The position numbers were made by a program, and so were the translations under genes. Positions 46,049-58,742 of a DNA stretch of 64,000 nt are shown piece by piece. Under the pieces are notes generated by a model, which did no database searches, was not told the origin of the DNA, and saw only the letters and a list, made by a program, of their open reading frames with translations. The first letter of the stretch is position 1; each line of letters opens with the position of its first letter. Source of the DNA: Lyophyllum atratum (taxonomy: Eukaryota; Basidiomycota; Agaricomycetes; Agaricales; Lyophyllaceae). The stretch covers positions 2,294,001 to 2,358,000 of the forward strand of contig JACGCN010000004.1 of the NCBI GenBank assembly GCA_014905825.1, read 5' to 3'.

Positions 46049-48869
46049 ATGGACGCACTCTACTCAGTCCTAACATCCCAACCTTCCCTCGACCTCAAAG
46101 CAAATGGCGAGATCAGCAGAATGAGAAGTCACAAAGGTATGACGGTTTTATACCTTCAGAAGTCGTCGTTCACTTACGCCGCTTCTTCACCAACAAGGGA
46201 ACATGCCCTCACTACCACAAACGAAGTACTGCCCTCTTTGCCCAGCAAAGTTTACCAGGACTACTCATCTCAATCGGCACCTTCGGTCTCGTAAGCACGA
46301 TCTATCTCTTTCCTTGACCGTCACTAAACGTAAAGCAGACACTAATGAAAGGCTTCATCGTTGCAGTGTAACTATCGACGCCTTACTCCACAGCATCGTA
46401 CCATCGTATTGATCTCATGTCTAGATATGCCAAGCGGAGTTTACGAGGAGCGATCTACTCACAAGACATAAACGGACTTGTGGCGACTCGTAGGTGGTCC
46501 CCTCACGCGAAGATGATAGGTTTCTCAATAAACATTATCATAGTGTCAACGCGAACCGTTCTCGACGAAAATCGTGTCAGGTGGGATATAGCCTTGAGCT
46601 AGAGAGTTCGTCATTGACTGACACAACCTTTAGGCATGCGCAGAGTCAAAAGTCAAATGCAATCTCCAATACCCATGCTCGAAGTGTTCCTCACGTGGTC
46701 GTGAATGCATCTTCATCAACGATCCCGAAGCCTCACGAAACAAGAAGCTGGCTTCTTCCAAAAGAAAACTCTCCGTTTCTGCCTCCTCCTCCGCGGGCAG
46801 CGTTGCGTCCTCGACACCCAGCGTCTTTCCTGATTCCTTGACAAGCAGTCCCATGGAGTTCCCCTCGACATTCCCCTGCTTTACTTCGTCCACGCCAATC
46901 TCGCCACATTCCGCGATGCCATCTCTGGTTTCTCCAGGGTCCTCTTCCACTTCATCATCACACTCATCGCCGCGGTCTGAGTTCTTCGAGAACCATCCCG
47001 ATATGTCAGGAACATTCGACATGAGCTTTGACACATATGCCATGGACTCTTATCTCAATCAGGCCTTCCCAAATCCTCTTATCGACCCCTTCTTCGATGC
47101 CTCGATAGCGTCGTGTTCGCCACCACAGCCGGGATCCATAAACGATTTCTCATGGCTCCAGGGCAATGAGTTCTACCCCAGCTTCGGAGAAGAGCAGTTC
47201 TCCTTCATCCAACCGAAGGGATACGATGACCAAGGGTTTATGACGGATTTCGGAACTCTCATGTCAAATGAGTCCAATGTTGATGCCTCGCCTCGGATAT
47301 CCGCGCATCAGACATCGCCACTGGATTCCATCTCTAGCTCCTTTTATGACGCGTCCTCGGTAGTCATTAATCCTCAGGGACCAACGTCCGCGGATCTCGA
47401 TCACTATCGTACATACTTTTAACTACGCCGATCTACCTTCTGCTCACTTGTTCTGTTGTTTTATTCTAGTAAACCTGTTCTTTTCCACCTTCTGCACGCA
47501 AGTTCCAGTCGTACATCCTGCAACATGGAAAATGGAAGATAAGCCATTGATCCTACTGCGTGCCATGCAGGCATGTGGTGCCCTCTTCGTGAAGAGTGGT
47601 ACGGCGACGACATTCATCGACGAGACCCTTGCCTCCACAAGGGACGCCTTGGTTCAGGAATTTGTAAGCACGCGCCTGGCCAGTGCCGTTGATCCGAGCT
47701 GACATCATACCAGGCAAGGATCTCCACGGATCCTCGAGACCAAAACCATCTCATCCTAACCGTCGTTCTCTTACAAACGATTGGGCTGTTCCACCAGAAA
47801 GCAGACCAGAGAATATCGTCAAACGTGTATCATGGCATGCTTGTCATGGTGTGTGATCTTTCCCATTACGCGCATAACAACCCGCTGAAGCTATACCTAA
47901 TCTGTAGATGATCCGTAGAACTGGGCTAATTCCTCGGGTGGGCGCTTGGACGCCTCCCGACTTGAACGATGTTCAGAGTTTGGATGCCGCTTGGAGAGAA
48001 TGGGCAAATTACGAAACCATCAAACGGTGCGCTTGATTCATTGTACATCTCTGACGCGCCTCTAACGCTTGTCCCGGTTCAGTGTACTGTTTTTGTCATA
48101 TCTCCACGATTGCTGTCACTGCATGTACTTTTCGCTATCGCCGTCGTTCCAGCCCGCCGAGCTCGACTTGTGTCTCCCATGTGATGACGCTCTATGGGTA
48201 GCACGCGATTCCATGGAATGGTATGGAGCCTTACAAGCGCCATCACCTTATGGAACTGGATCCTTGCGGATGTCGGGCTTCCCCATGAAACGAGCTTTGG
48301 CCGTTCTGGGCGAAACTCGCCTCTCCACAGTCTCCATAGCACTCAACCCATTTGCGCACTTCATCCTCATCCACACCATCCTGCGAAACCTGTACTCTGC
48401 GCACGCCGAAAATCCATCCGCCGATCCCAGCCCGACGCGGATCGGAGGGGACGAGGCTGTTCCGGGCGAGGAACACGACAACGCATTCGCCATCCAGTAC
48501 GCACTGCACAACTGGCTCCAGATGTGGCTGAACAGCCCCGAGTCGAAGCAACTCGAGGAAAGCCGGGAGGAGCCTCCATTCATCCGCAACGCTCTACCGT
48601 TCTATTGGCTCGCGCAGGTGTCGCTTCTAGCGATCCAGGATGGGTCGGCTGTATTTGGCGGCAAATCCTCGGACGCCAAAGCTGAAGGCCGTTTCCGTCT
48701 GATGAAGGAGTGGCTGGACCATATTCGGACGTTCTTGCGGAGGGAAAACCAGGTGCCTACCCATCTCTGGGACGAGCTGATGAAGATTCGCTCTCGGATG
48801 TCTCTAGAGGATGTTCACGCAGGCGATGATCATCCGAACGGACTATTGGCTTTTTTTCCCGATAATTAG
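46049..48869 (+). CDS. Transcription factor: two C2H2-type fingers plus Zn2Cys6, fungal_trans domain
   Basis: Exons 46049-46136, 46198-46290, 46339-46367, 46425-46489, 46544-46580, 46634-47408, 47470-47663, 47714-47848, 47908-48026 and 48083-48869 join to 773 residues. Finger 1 is C41-x2-C44-x12-H57-x3-H61 (YCPLCPAKFTRTTHLNRHLRSH). Finger 2 is CSICQAEFTRSDLLTRHKRTC, ending in Cys instead of His. A binuclear cluster follows at 103-129 with canonical spacing C-x2-C-x6-C-x5-C-x2-C-x6-C. A long Ser/Pro-rich linker leads to the fungal-specific transcription factor domain (PVVHPATW, LLQTIGLFHQ, MIRRTGLIPR, EWANYETIKRVLFLSYLHD). Such proteins bind DNA in the nucleus. Lying 7.3 kb from the polyketide synthase, it is a candidate cluster regulator; that is inference. 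Confidence 0.92.
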
Positions 48870-50207
48870 AGTTTGTGTACTCCACCTTTCTTTGGGTTCA
48901 TGACTAGGGAATTGATTTCCGTGCGTCATCTGTATGTACATTTCTTAATTCGGACAATTAAACACGTAGGAACATGGAGCCTTGTAATAATAAAAGTACT
49001 TGTAGTTTATCAGCCTCAAGTAGCGTAGACAGGTCTGCCATTCCAAATAAAGTGTACGACATCGTGACCATTAAATCTGACCAGAACGGCGAAGGATCTC
49101 CTCGGTATAGCCAAGTATAGGACAGACTGAAGCTGAAGGCTTAGTGTGCTATAATTATGACCACTAAGTTAAGTGACAGGTGTACCCAGTCTGCACTTGC
49201 TAGACGGTGCTGCGTTGGGGCCTCTCACCGAGACTGACTCTTCCATCATGGGGCCTGTTGAGCATAGGCAATTAGCTCCAGCGACAACGAGTATGTCAAT
49301 CGTCCACGCCATTCGCTAATTCGCATTGGACGAACCGCCTATACATGCCACACTACTGAGCTGACAGTCGGACTATCAAGCGTACGGTCCGAAGGCAAAG
49401 ATATATTGACAAGTCTAGACACGAGGGATACATCACGAACTACGAAGAAGAGATAGGCCGGAGGAGAGGGTAAAGCCTGGGAAGAGAAAGTCAGATCAGT
49501 AAAAAAGTATCATGAAGGGCACGGAAAAGTAAAATGGCGTCTCAGCGAAAAGGGTGAGTTCATTCCCGTCAGATGACGAGTCGTACTCATTAAAATCAGT
49601 TTATATTTTTTACAATCATCGACGATGTTCGAAGAACTGTGAAAGGAGGGGGACATAGACTCACGATTTGTATGGGGGACTGAAGCCGACCAATATTCCC
49701 GCGCAAACCGCTGCCCGGCGATATGGCTATTTCGCCCAAATTTCTTCGACGCTGCGGGCGGTAGGTTTCATGAAACGATACTCTGGTCCAAGAAGCGAAA
49801 TGAATGGAGGCGATGAAGAGATACGCGGCGGCGGTGAGGCAGGAGGACAGCAAGAAAAAAAAATCTTTTCCGCCGTTTTGATGGGTCGGAGTGCGGAGTT
49901 TTGCGATCTTCGGAAGGCTGCGGACGGCGACCCTCGGCAACCTCCACCAATCTCCCTCCGCAATTGACAGACATGAACGCTCTATCGACAAATCTGGTTC
50001 CAGGATGGTGTAAGGATGTCGTTAAGCACTGTAGGTGATGCTTTAAAAATGGTACTACTACTAGTACTACTGGGTACTCCGAACCCAGTAGTCAATATCA
50101 CGTGGATCGGCTCCAATACCCCACAGTCTCCCGCTTAATGCGTCATATCAGCACTCTTCCTCTTAACATAACAATTGAACGTCGTTTGAACCTAAACTTT
50201 GTCAACA
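48870..50207. other. Intergenic, no gene recognised
   Basis: Holds the 3' flank of the regulator and a short act/tag-rich stretch at about 50055-50100. The minus-strand frame 49596-49991 has no motif I recognise. Confidence 0.4.
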
Positions 50208-50913
50208 ATGCCCGTTAAACTCTCTGGTAGTTGCCATTGCGGTGCGGTGCGGTTCACAGTCGATTCCAGCACACCTGTACCTTACCAAGTGAGCGATGAG
50301 TTGCCACAAGTGTCATCGGCTGATTCTCGCACAGCTATGTCTTTGCTCCATCTGCAGGAAAGTCGGCGGTGTTGGCGGCTCTATCAACCTCGGAGGGTAT
50401 AACAATACTTTACAAGTAGAGGGGAAAGAACACATAAGGTGTGCCGAATTCATATCACGATTCACAACTTGCCACGACGCGCTTATGGATGAATATGTCC
50501 AGTGTTTACAAGGCAGTCATGAATCGAGACACACCTGAGCAATCCATTGCGTCCTCTGAGCGAAACTTCTGTTCGAAATGCTCAAGCATGCTATGGCTAT
50601 ATGACAAGCATTGGTAATCTGCTGTCTTCCCTTGAAATCTTCTTGTTGATATAAGCCATAGGCCCGAACTCATCCATCCTTTCGCCTCTGCCATTGATTC
50701 CCCCGAACTTAAAGAACCCGACACCCTCGTAAGTCGTCATCATATCTTAATACACACGCATCTTGACACCTCCCCTCTTCTCAGGTCTGCATCAAGCTAG
50801 ACTCGAAACCCGGTTATGTCCGTCTTCCTGAGGGCAAGAAGGAGACTTACCAGGGCTATGGACCTGATTCATTGGAGGGATGGCACAAAAAGCATAATGA
50901 ATTCGTTCCATAA
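50208..50913 (+). CDS. GFA-family (CENP-V/GFA) zinc protein
   Basis: Exons 50208-50288, 50335-50438, 50503-50613, 50662-50728 and 50785-50913 join to 163 residues. Typical metal-binding pairs are seen: GSCHCGAVRF near the start, LCLCSICRK after the first intron, and NFCSKCSSMLW. The end (GYGPDSLEGWHKKHNEFVP) fits fungal members. The domain was named after a bacterial glutathione-dependent formaldehyde-activating enzyme, but fungal roles are mostly unknown. Length fits the family. Confidence 0.9.
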
Positions 50914-53470
50914 AGGAGTTCGCCCTGTACGATCAGCTTACCGTTGCCAACCAATGTAAGTGCATCGAAGCATCTGCTCGCCCCAAACGCGACGAAAGTC
51001 CATACTTACTTGGCGATCGGGAGCAAGTCTTTTATCTATATGTTACCATCATGTCCGATGAAACGCCTGTGTTCAGCCCCGCGGCGGTTCTTTTCCAACT
51101 TCCCGAACTTGACGGCGAATTGATCCCAGGAAATCGCACATACGGCTCTTATCACAAAATTTCACCCTACTGCCGTTAAACACCTAACTGGATCCAGGTC
51201 ATTCCCCGTTCGATCTCGAGGGTCCAAAGCCATGGCTGTACCATTTCTACGGCCGCTGCGCCATCTACAATCCCACAAGGGATCATGGAATGGGTCTGCT
51301 GACATGTTGACGAGTTGTCGTATTACCCAGATCCTGAGGAGAATGATTGAGTACACAAGTTACTAAACGGTCGTAGATTGGCACCCCCCTGTCATGCCCC
51401 GTCGATCGAGCTAAATATACACCAGGAGATCTAGACATATCCGTGGCCCCCGGACTTCCTGCTTCTCAAGGTTTCTCTGACTGAACAACAGCCGAAATAT
51501 AATTGGGGCTCCTCGGAATCTGCTACAACCACTCCGCCCAAACGATATACGCCACTGTCAGTGTCACCACTAGCGAGGCGTTCTCCACTCACGGACGATG
51601 GAGAGTATATTTTTCTTACGGATGCGTAGACCCAGACGTCGCTGATGATGAGATCACACCTCCGGCGGCTTCTTGGAGCTTCTTGGCTTCGACAACGTAC
51701 TGCCAGTGTTTGATCCGGATTTTAAAGAGTGAATCGGACGCGCGGATGTCCGATTGGTGCTTTGTGGCCTAGACGGGCAGATCTGGAGAGATATTCGAAT
51801 TGCGTTACGCACCGAGGGCGTCGGGGCTAGGCAGGGCGTACGTAGGTATGTTCGCAGCCTGTCCAGAAGACCGCTGCTTCAGATTTCCCGCTAAAGGTCT
51901 CGTCCAGGTTGATGGCCCTGCCTTTCGTTTTCCGCGTCCTTATGGAGCATTATTGCGTGCTTCGGTCTCCAAATCGGTGCTTCGTAGTACCGCACATCGA
52001 GATTCGATATTCATGAGCGGCTTGACCACGCGAGGAGCACTGAAAGAATTCAAATGTTGTCGAGGCTTGACAACGAGACGAGGCTAGACCAAAAGCATGA
52101 AGGAAACTCACACATGGCCCGTAGAGTATGTATCACGACGTGATGGAAAGAACTGAATGATAGCAGATCGCGCGAGATCTCTACATGTGTACATGAACGA
52201 TGGGGGTAGACTGAATAGTCCTTGGAGCCATTAGACAAAATATATGTAACCTGCGTCGCAGGCGTTGCCAAGTATCTCGACCCTCTGTGTTTCAAATCCA
52301 GGAGCCTTGGAAACCTTCCGCCATTCAGAGAACCAGTAAAGGACACCAGTAAAGGACTGGCTTCTAACATGCGAGGCCCGGGACAGCCTTCCAAATGTAG
52401 TGAACTCGATCATTAGTCTGTTTCTCCTTGTGAATAAATGACGATGTCGGAGGTTAGGGGAAAAGTTCCTCATGCTCTAGGACCGCCGAACTGGGATCAA
52501 AATATGTTTCCTCCAGACGTATTGCCCATACAATCTTGGAGCCAAAGGAGGTCTATGCACCAGTGACGCGCGTCATCGATGGTTTAGACTTTGTCGTGGG
52601 CTCCGCGCTCGTCGTTTGCATGGTTTGCCCTCCGTAACTTGTATTGATACCGATAGTTCTTGACATCCTCACGTCCATTGCGCCCAATTTCAATGGATGA
52701 CTTACTGCTGTGATCATCGGATTTGATATTCCAAGTAGTGAGCTAAAACAATATAGAATTCATATTTGGTCAGTCAAACTCTGGGAGAAGATGTAGGTCA
52801 CAACGCACCAGATGAAGGGATGCGTCAAAGACTTGCATTCATCACTATACGCCAGTCGACTGCCTATATCGTCAGGCTCGTCGTAGCTGCTGACTTAAGA
52901 ATCACAAATAGTTAGGTGCGGCCTTTGCGTAATAGTCAGGCAAAATCTTACCTTACGCGCCGGAAACTTGCAGTTGTAATTTACGGCACCGAGTTTCCAC
53001 CCATGAAAATTCCACTCTCCTTTTTGTATTTGTAGCATGCGGCAAAGCCACCTTGCCATTCCTCACTGAACCACATTTTTGATAACGGTGGCGGTAGCGC
53101 AATTGTGAGGAACGAGCACTGAGTCATTCAGAGTAGTGAACAAGTGAAGTTAGAGATGGGGCAAGCCAGGCAAAGTTCGAGAGCAAAAAAGAGAGTCGGT
53201 AGGGTCACGTGGCAATTTTTTGGTGACAACGCCGGCGGCCGCAACGGTTTGGCAATGGTCAGATATTTGAGCACTTGGCAAGTTGCACATACCAATTACT
53301 ATTAGGCTTTAGCGTAGTTAACGGTAATGCTTAGACTGTTAGAGATTAATTGTATGCTGCGTTTCTTGCACGGTGCTATCAATTAATCTAGTATCATTGA
53401 AGTATCACAATTCTACCGAGTTTGGATGAGTGGTCGGAATTGGAATAGAGAAAAGGAAGTGCCAAGTCCT
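50914..53470. other. 2.5-kb stretch with no recognised gene
   Basis: Short frames only, for example 51503-51772 and 51800-52087, without motifs. The 3' flanks of the GFA gene and the WD40 gene lie at the two ends. Confidence 0.4.
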
Positions 53471-56400
53471 TCAGGTACTAGATAGCACTCTTTCATTGGG
53501 TGGGCTGGATTCGGCCGGTGTCATCGTTGGGCTGACCGGTTCCTCAAAGATGGTTAGTGGTCGGTCGGGGGATTGTGAGCGGCTTGATACGGGACCAAGT
53601 TCTGGCTGGCGTGGCGGAACCGTAATGTACCAAATTTTGAGTCCCTTAGCCCCGGCCGTGGCAAAAGTGATAGAGTCTGGGTGTTGCGGAACAGGGCACC
53701 ACGCAACGCATCGCCAGTTATTGGTCACAACCTGCGCCGGTACGCTGTCAACCAGCCAGCCTTGCTCCCGATCACGTATCTGGACATCACCGTCTGTAAG
53801 GTGTCAGCTGAAGTTAAAGCAGTCAAGAAGGTTTTACATACTGTGCCCGACGCAAAGGACCATCTGCTCTCGATCTCCGGCGAGATATGCAGGGCCAGGA
53901 AGGTCAGCCTGCAGCAGTGTACGAGGTATTTTTGGTCGGATAATAGGAGGACTAGTGACATGGATCGATAGAGTCCATATCTGAGGAGGAGGCTGCGGGG
54001 TTGATTAATCCCGAAAACGGATATGCGTCAAAAATTGGAAACGCACTGTATCTTTATGGACTAGCACAACGTCGAAACTACTTGACTCGTCTTTGGCCAA
54101 TTGCTTGCCAAGCGTGACGTGGCGAACGTCGTCCAACACAGGATTGCGACTTTTATACAGTCTTCGGTTAGGAAGAGAAGACAAAAGACACGAAGACGCA
54201 CCTAAGATACTTTTTGGACTGCATGTCATATACTGTAGCACGGATATTGATCAACTGGCTTAGCGCGGCAGGGATGAACGTACAGATGAGTTGTTTTTCG
54301 GCTCTGCTGTTGTGCGGGAGCAGCATTTCTCCGTGGAGGGGAGTAACTCGACCGACAGCGAGCAGGAACCGTGCTCCGGGCACCACTGCGATGTCTCGAA
54401 GGAGAAGGTTGTCAAACGGATACCTTTCCAATGTCTGTAAGGACACCGATTGTTAAATAATAGCATCCTGCAGTATGATTGAACGTACTTGTCCACGGTG
54501 AGACTGATAAATCAAATTCAGTTCACCGCTCGTGAGGTGACCTGTGCCAGACGTACCAACTTGAATACGACATTCCTTTCGACAGAAACGAGGTCTAGAA
54601 TGCGATCCCCCAATTTTTGTCGTTCCTATAATTTGGAAAGCCCTTACCTTGACTATTTGCGTCACACCATGCCGCGGATTCAACCTGATGGGGTCGCTTG
54701 ATAGAGCTCAGCTGCTTACAGTGCTGTGTGTCTCATGTCATTTCTGGCATTCTGGTCGATGGAAGATCGGAAAAACAAACCGAATCCAGGATATCGATAC
54801 CACGGTCGAGCCTCACTAGGATTCTCTTTCCATCTTGCGACCTTTTATTGATCGTTCAGGCAAAACAGGCGATCATGTAATGGTATCTACTTACCAGGCA
54901 ACTTGCTTGCTAATTTGGCCAAGAGTGTGCTTGCAAGGCCCAAACGTATACAATGTCTAGCAGAGGAGTCAGTATAGGTCACACGGTACTGGAGGTAGTA
55001 CATCAACCTCTGTAATTCGGTAACAAATAGTGCGCGATTGTTGGCGTTCATTATCGTAGCTAAAACGACATCAAATAATCACCTCGGAGAGATGTCATAA
55101 ATTACAAACTTCGTCGCAACCAATATCGTTCCGTCAGGAGAATATTCGAGGTCTTGAAGGACACCGAAGTCTGTGCGGAACGCCCGATATGATGGCCCGA
55201 CGGGCACCTCAGGAAAAGGAGGAATCGGAGATCCTAGGTTGGGCACCGATGCGGAAGCAGTGATAGCTCGTCGCATTGTTTGGGCCATGCGAGGGACCGC
55301 GCGAGCGGTCTTGGTCCAAAGTTCCTTAGTGACTGCCAATTGGAGAGCCACAGCTCGAGCACCAGCTCCCCAGGTCATTCCTCGCCTTGGTTCACGCTGC
55401 TCTTCCTCGGGAGCGGGCACGGGTGTTTGGATCTCGGGGTCGCAAGGCTGCTCGGCCTGAGGTGAATCTTGATATGCGAGATACCTGAATAAGTGCCCAA
55501 TGCCGATGCTGAATGAGGAGTCGCTCGACCGCGCGGAACCGAATGAGTGAACAGATATAGAATCGGATCTGGAACGGCGGAGCTGAGGACGGCTTGCTTT
55601 CAATTCTGCGGAATCCGCAGCCTTCCCGCCGCTCGATGGTCCCGCTTCATGATTATGGAGATCAGAGATAGTGGAAACCCAAGGAGCAATCCACCGTTCA
55701 TACAAGATCCAAGATGCGACTGTTATGAACCCGAAGAAAGTCACGATGGTGGTAATGAGAGTGAAGACCGACGTTATGTTCTTCTAATAGGTTCGTCAAC
55801 AGCTGCCACTCTTCCAGTCAGATTTGAACGACAAAAAACAAACCTGATCGGATCCATACGCAAAAAATACCAGTCCAATGGAGAAACATGCAATGGATGC
55901 TGCCAAAAACACTGGAGCTGAAAGGTGAATCCAGATCGTAACCCAAAGTGGAAGTGTTCGACCACGTCTGCCGCTGCGATTAATGAGTCAATGTTTTCTA
56001 TACTCGCATACGCAGCAACTTACTAAGGAGTGCGCTTCCAAGCACCGGCCATCAAACTGTTCAATGCGGCGCCGATACTAAGGACCAAGGAACAGAACCA
56101 AAATGTATTGACGATTATGATAGCTTTGTTCGGCGAATCGCCTTGAATGCTGACCGACATTTGTAGTGTAGTTGCGGTGACGGCGGAAAAGAATGTCGCC
56201 ACGGTCGACATATTCAGGACGCTCTCAGCATCGCGTTTCTGCTCATATTGCATGACGGGCAGTCCTATTTTTGGTAAGGATCGCGCGTAGCTCCTCGAAA
56301 AGTTCACTCACCGTATGTGTTGAACAATTTGAAAGCAGAATGTATACAATCGAAGTCATCCCCCATCTCTTCAGTCAGGTTGCTGATATAAAGTCGCATG

Positions 56401-56931
56401 TTCATGGGATGGAAAGGATCTGAATGATACTCAATATTTCCACCGAAATATCAAAGCATCTCACTTGCCTTTATCATACACCTTCAAGCAGGAACGACAA
56501 AACAGGATAGATTAATCACTGCCGACCTTGAGGTCCCGTTCAAACAGCTTCGCCACGTCCTTGACTTTGACACTTTCGTCCTATCCAAGCAGAGCTCGTT
56601 AAATTGCGAAAAAGGATCGAAAATAGTCCTCACACACCGTGTATTCTCTGAAGTCGCTGAGGCGCTCGCGGAATGTTTCAAAAGCTTCTGCAAGTCTATC
56701 AAACAAAGTCGAAATCTTTGAAGCGATCTCAGCCGTCGCCGGTGAATCGTTGTGATTTGTAGAAGCAGGAGTTCGAATGGAATTTGACAACGTATTGGCG
56801 TTTTCTTCAAAGAGAGACAGCATTTCGGCGAATTCCGCCTTGATTTGGCGTACAGATGCGATGAGCGCATAGGATCTTCCCAATTCACGACATTCCTTCG
56901 AAAAAAGTCCAAGCTTCGGGACATCGGTCAC
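53471..56931 (-). CDS. Membrane-anchored WD40 protein (WDR26/Gid7-like propeller)
   Basis: Multi-exon minus-strand gene, boundaries approximate. Coding blocks by similarity of pattern: 56931-56638 (helical KLGLFSKECRELGRSYALI...FRERLSDFREYT), about 56580-56528 (DESVKVKDVAKLFERDLK), about 56420-56311, about 56265-56023 with two membrane helices (ATFFSAVTATTLQMS; IIIVNTFWFCSLVLSI), about 55975-55855 (APVFLAASIACFSIGLVFFAY), 55783-55079 (FFGFITVASWILYE, then a Ser/Arg/Pro-rich linker), and down to 53471 a WD40 region: DGKRILVRLDRGIDI, YPFDNLLLRDIAV, SRAEKQ, VLDDVRHVTL, GDVQIRDREQ, WCPVPQHPDSITFATAGAKGLKIW. I recall this build as a lineage-expanded family in mushrooms. Function unknown. I could not join the expected first exon (RRIDSLQDE near 56990) in frame. 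Confidence 0.7.
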
Positions 56932-56999
56932 TGTAGTGTTAGGTACTTAGTTTGTGAGGGGTCCTTACCTCATCCTGAAGGCTGTCGATGCGCCTAAGG

Positions 57000-58742
57000 A
57001 TAGTTGTAATGAATCATAGAGTCGACCATCAGTCACTGAATTTTCTCACTTTTTGAACCGAGCGGATGCTTCTAACAGTTCTTGAATTACTTGGGACGTG
57101 CTATAACGTCCAGGAGTTTCTTCAAGTCCGTTATCAGAAGGACTTTGGGCTACGAGAGATTTGGGCACCTGTCAAGCGACGTATTTCAGAGGATAAAACA
57201 CGACTTACGTAGTGCATCCGAAAATGAACGTGGTTGTGCTCCAGGAGACTGGGTTCGATGGGTATGACGAGACATTCGAGCTGAAAGGCGAATCAGTATT
57301 TAAATCTGGGCACGAAATGACGAGACCAGACTCACCTGCCATTAGTGGACGTATGTAGAAGAGTTCCGAGTTCGATCAACTTAAGAGATGATGGGAGGTT
57401 GTTATAAGTCCTGGTAATAGAAGATCACGCAAAATGCAAGCACAGCGCCCGTAAAACGTGTCAAACTGCCTGAGACATACTTAGAATATTTGAAGTATTC
57501 GAGAGTGAGCAGGCACAACACGAGGCAGCTAAGTGATGTGATGGGGTGCCGCTGAAGGGACAAGTCAGCCCTAAGCCGTGGAGAATAAGATTCCATGAAG
57601 GTAACGCACCTCAAACTAACGCGGGGAGGTGAGTTCCGCGTATCGGCTAAATTCAACGACCTTCGAAGTCTGTATTCGTCAACATAAAAGATCGCGCAGA
57701 ATGGGAAGGTGATACTCACAGAGCCTGTATAGCCGCCGTGACAAGTGGAATGTTGCATTTGACAGGGAAGCTCTTCAGGAGTAAACCGGCACAACATGAG
57801 GGGGCATCGGCGGATGGATGCCATTCATTCTCAAAGACAAGCCACACTCCCTGAAGACGATCGTGAGAGAAGCCTTCAGGCGCTTCCCTTATCCGCAATC
57901 GATGATAGCAGATAAGCGCCGTAATCCTAGCAAGTGTATTCTTGACAAGTGCTTTGGATCTCCGAGAAAGTAAGACGTGTGTATTACTCTGTAGAATCCG
58001 TTATAGTCAGTAGTTATAGTCAGTAGGTAGGGAGAGGGAAAACTACGCACTGAGCTGCGTTCTTGAGGTTGCAAAGGCTGGAAGTTGTAGAGGCGCCCCG
58101 ATGCATTGCGCCTGTCCGGATGAATACGAAATGCCGGCAGCCCTGTCCCAGGAAAAGGTGAACGGCACCTTGACGCATTCATTCAGTAGAGAACATAACG
58201 AGGAGAACCGAATTCCGAAGACATCGGGACCCGAACAGCATGCGCGGCTTAATGAATTGAAGGCCTCGTGTGCCAGATCAAGGAACGTCCGTTGACAGAA
58301 ACTTTGTGAATCCAGTGAAAACATTGCGAGACATTTGGGTACAGGGCACAAAACACGATGAACATCCGAGGCAGAGAGAGAGAGGAGTAGAGATAGAGGG
58401 AATAGAAGAAGACAAGAATAGATCAAAATGAAAAATGTGGATAGGGATATATGTAGGATGCAGGAAACGGAACAAAGAATGTGACACAGGACTCATCCAT
58501 ATGTCGAAGTATCGTCGAACCTCGATCGGCCAGCGCGAGGTCGAACAGGAGGCCCCACCTCCCAACACATCACCGCCGCGCCCCGCCGATATCGCGCCCC
58601 CCCACCCTCCCGCTGTCCAGCACGCCATCGCCTCATGTGTCGAAGATCATCGAACCTCGATCGTCCAGCGCGAGGTCGAACAAGAGGCCCCCCAGCCGCG
58701 CCCCGCCGATATCGCGCACCCCACCTTCCTCACCCTCCCTCC
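57000..58742. other. Stretch with only short unassigned frames
   Basis: Minus-strand frames at 57402-57824, 57716-57898, 57889-58182 and 58043-58426 overlap in different phases. Pieces such as GVWLVFENEWHPSADAPSCCAGLLLKSFP look protein-like, so a degraded or multi-exon gene is possible, but I could not chain it and recognise no family. Confidence 0.3.

Noticed and set aside
49596..49991. 131-codon minus-strand frame
   Set aside because: No motif, no splice context and no paralogue seen in the window.
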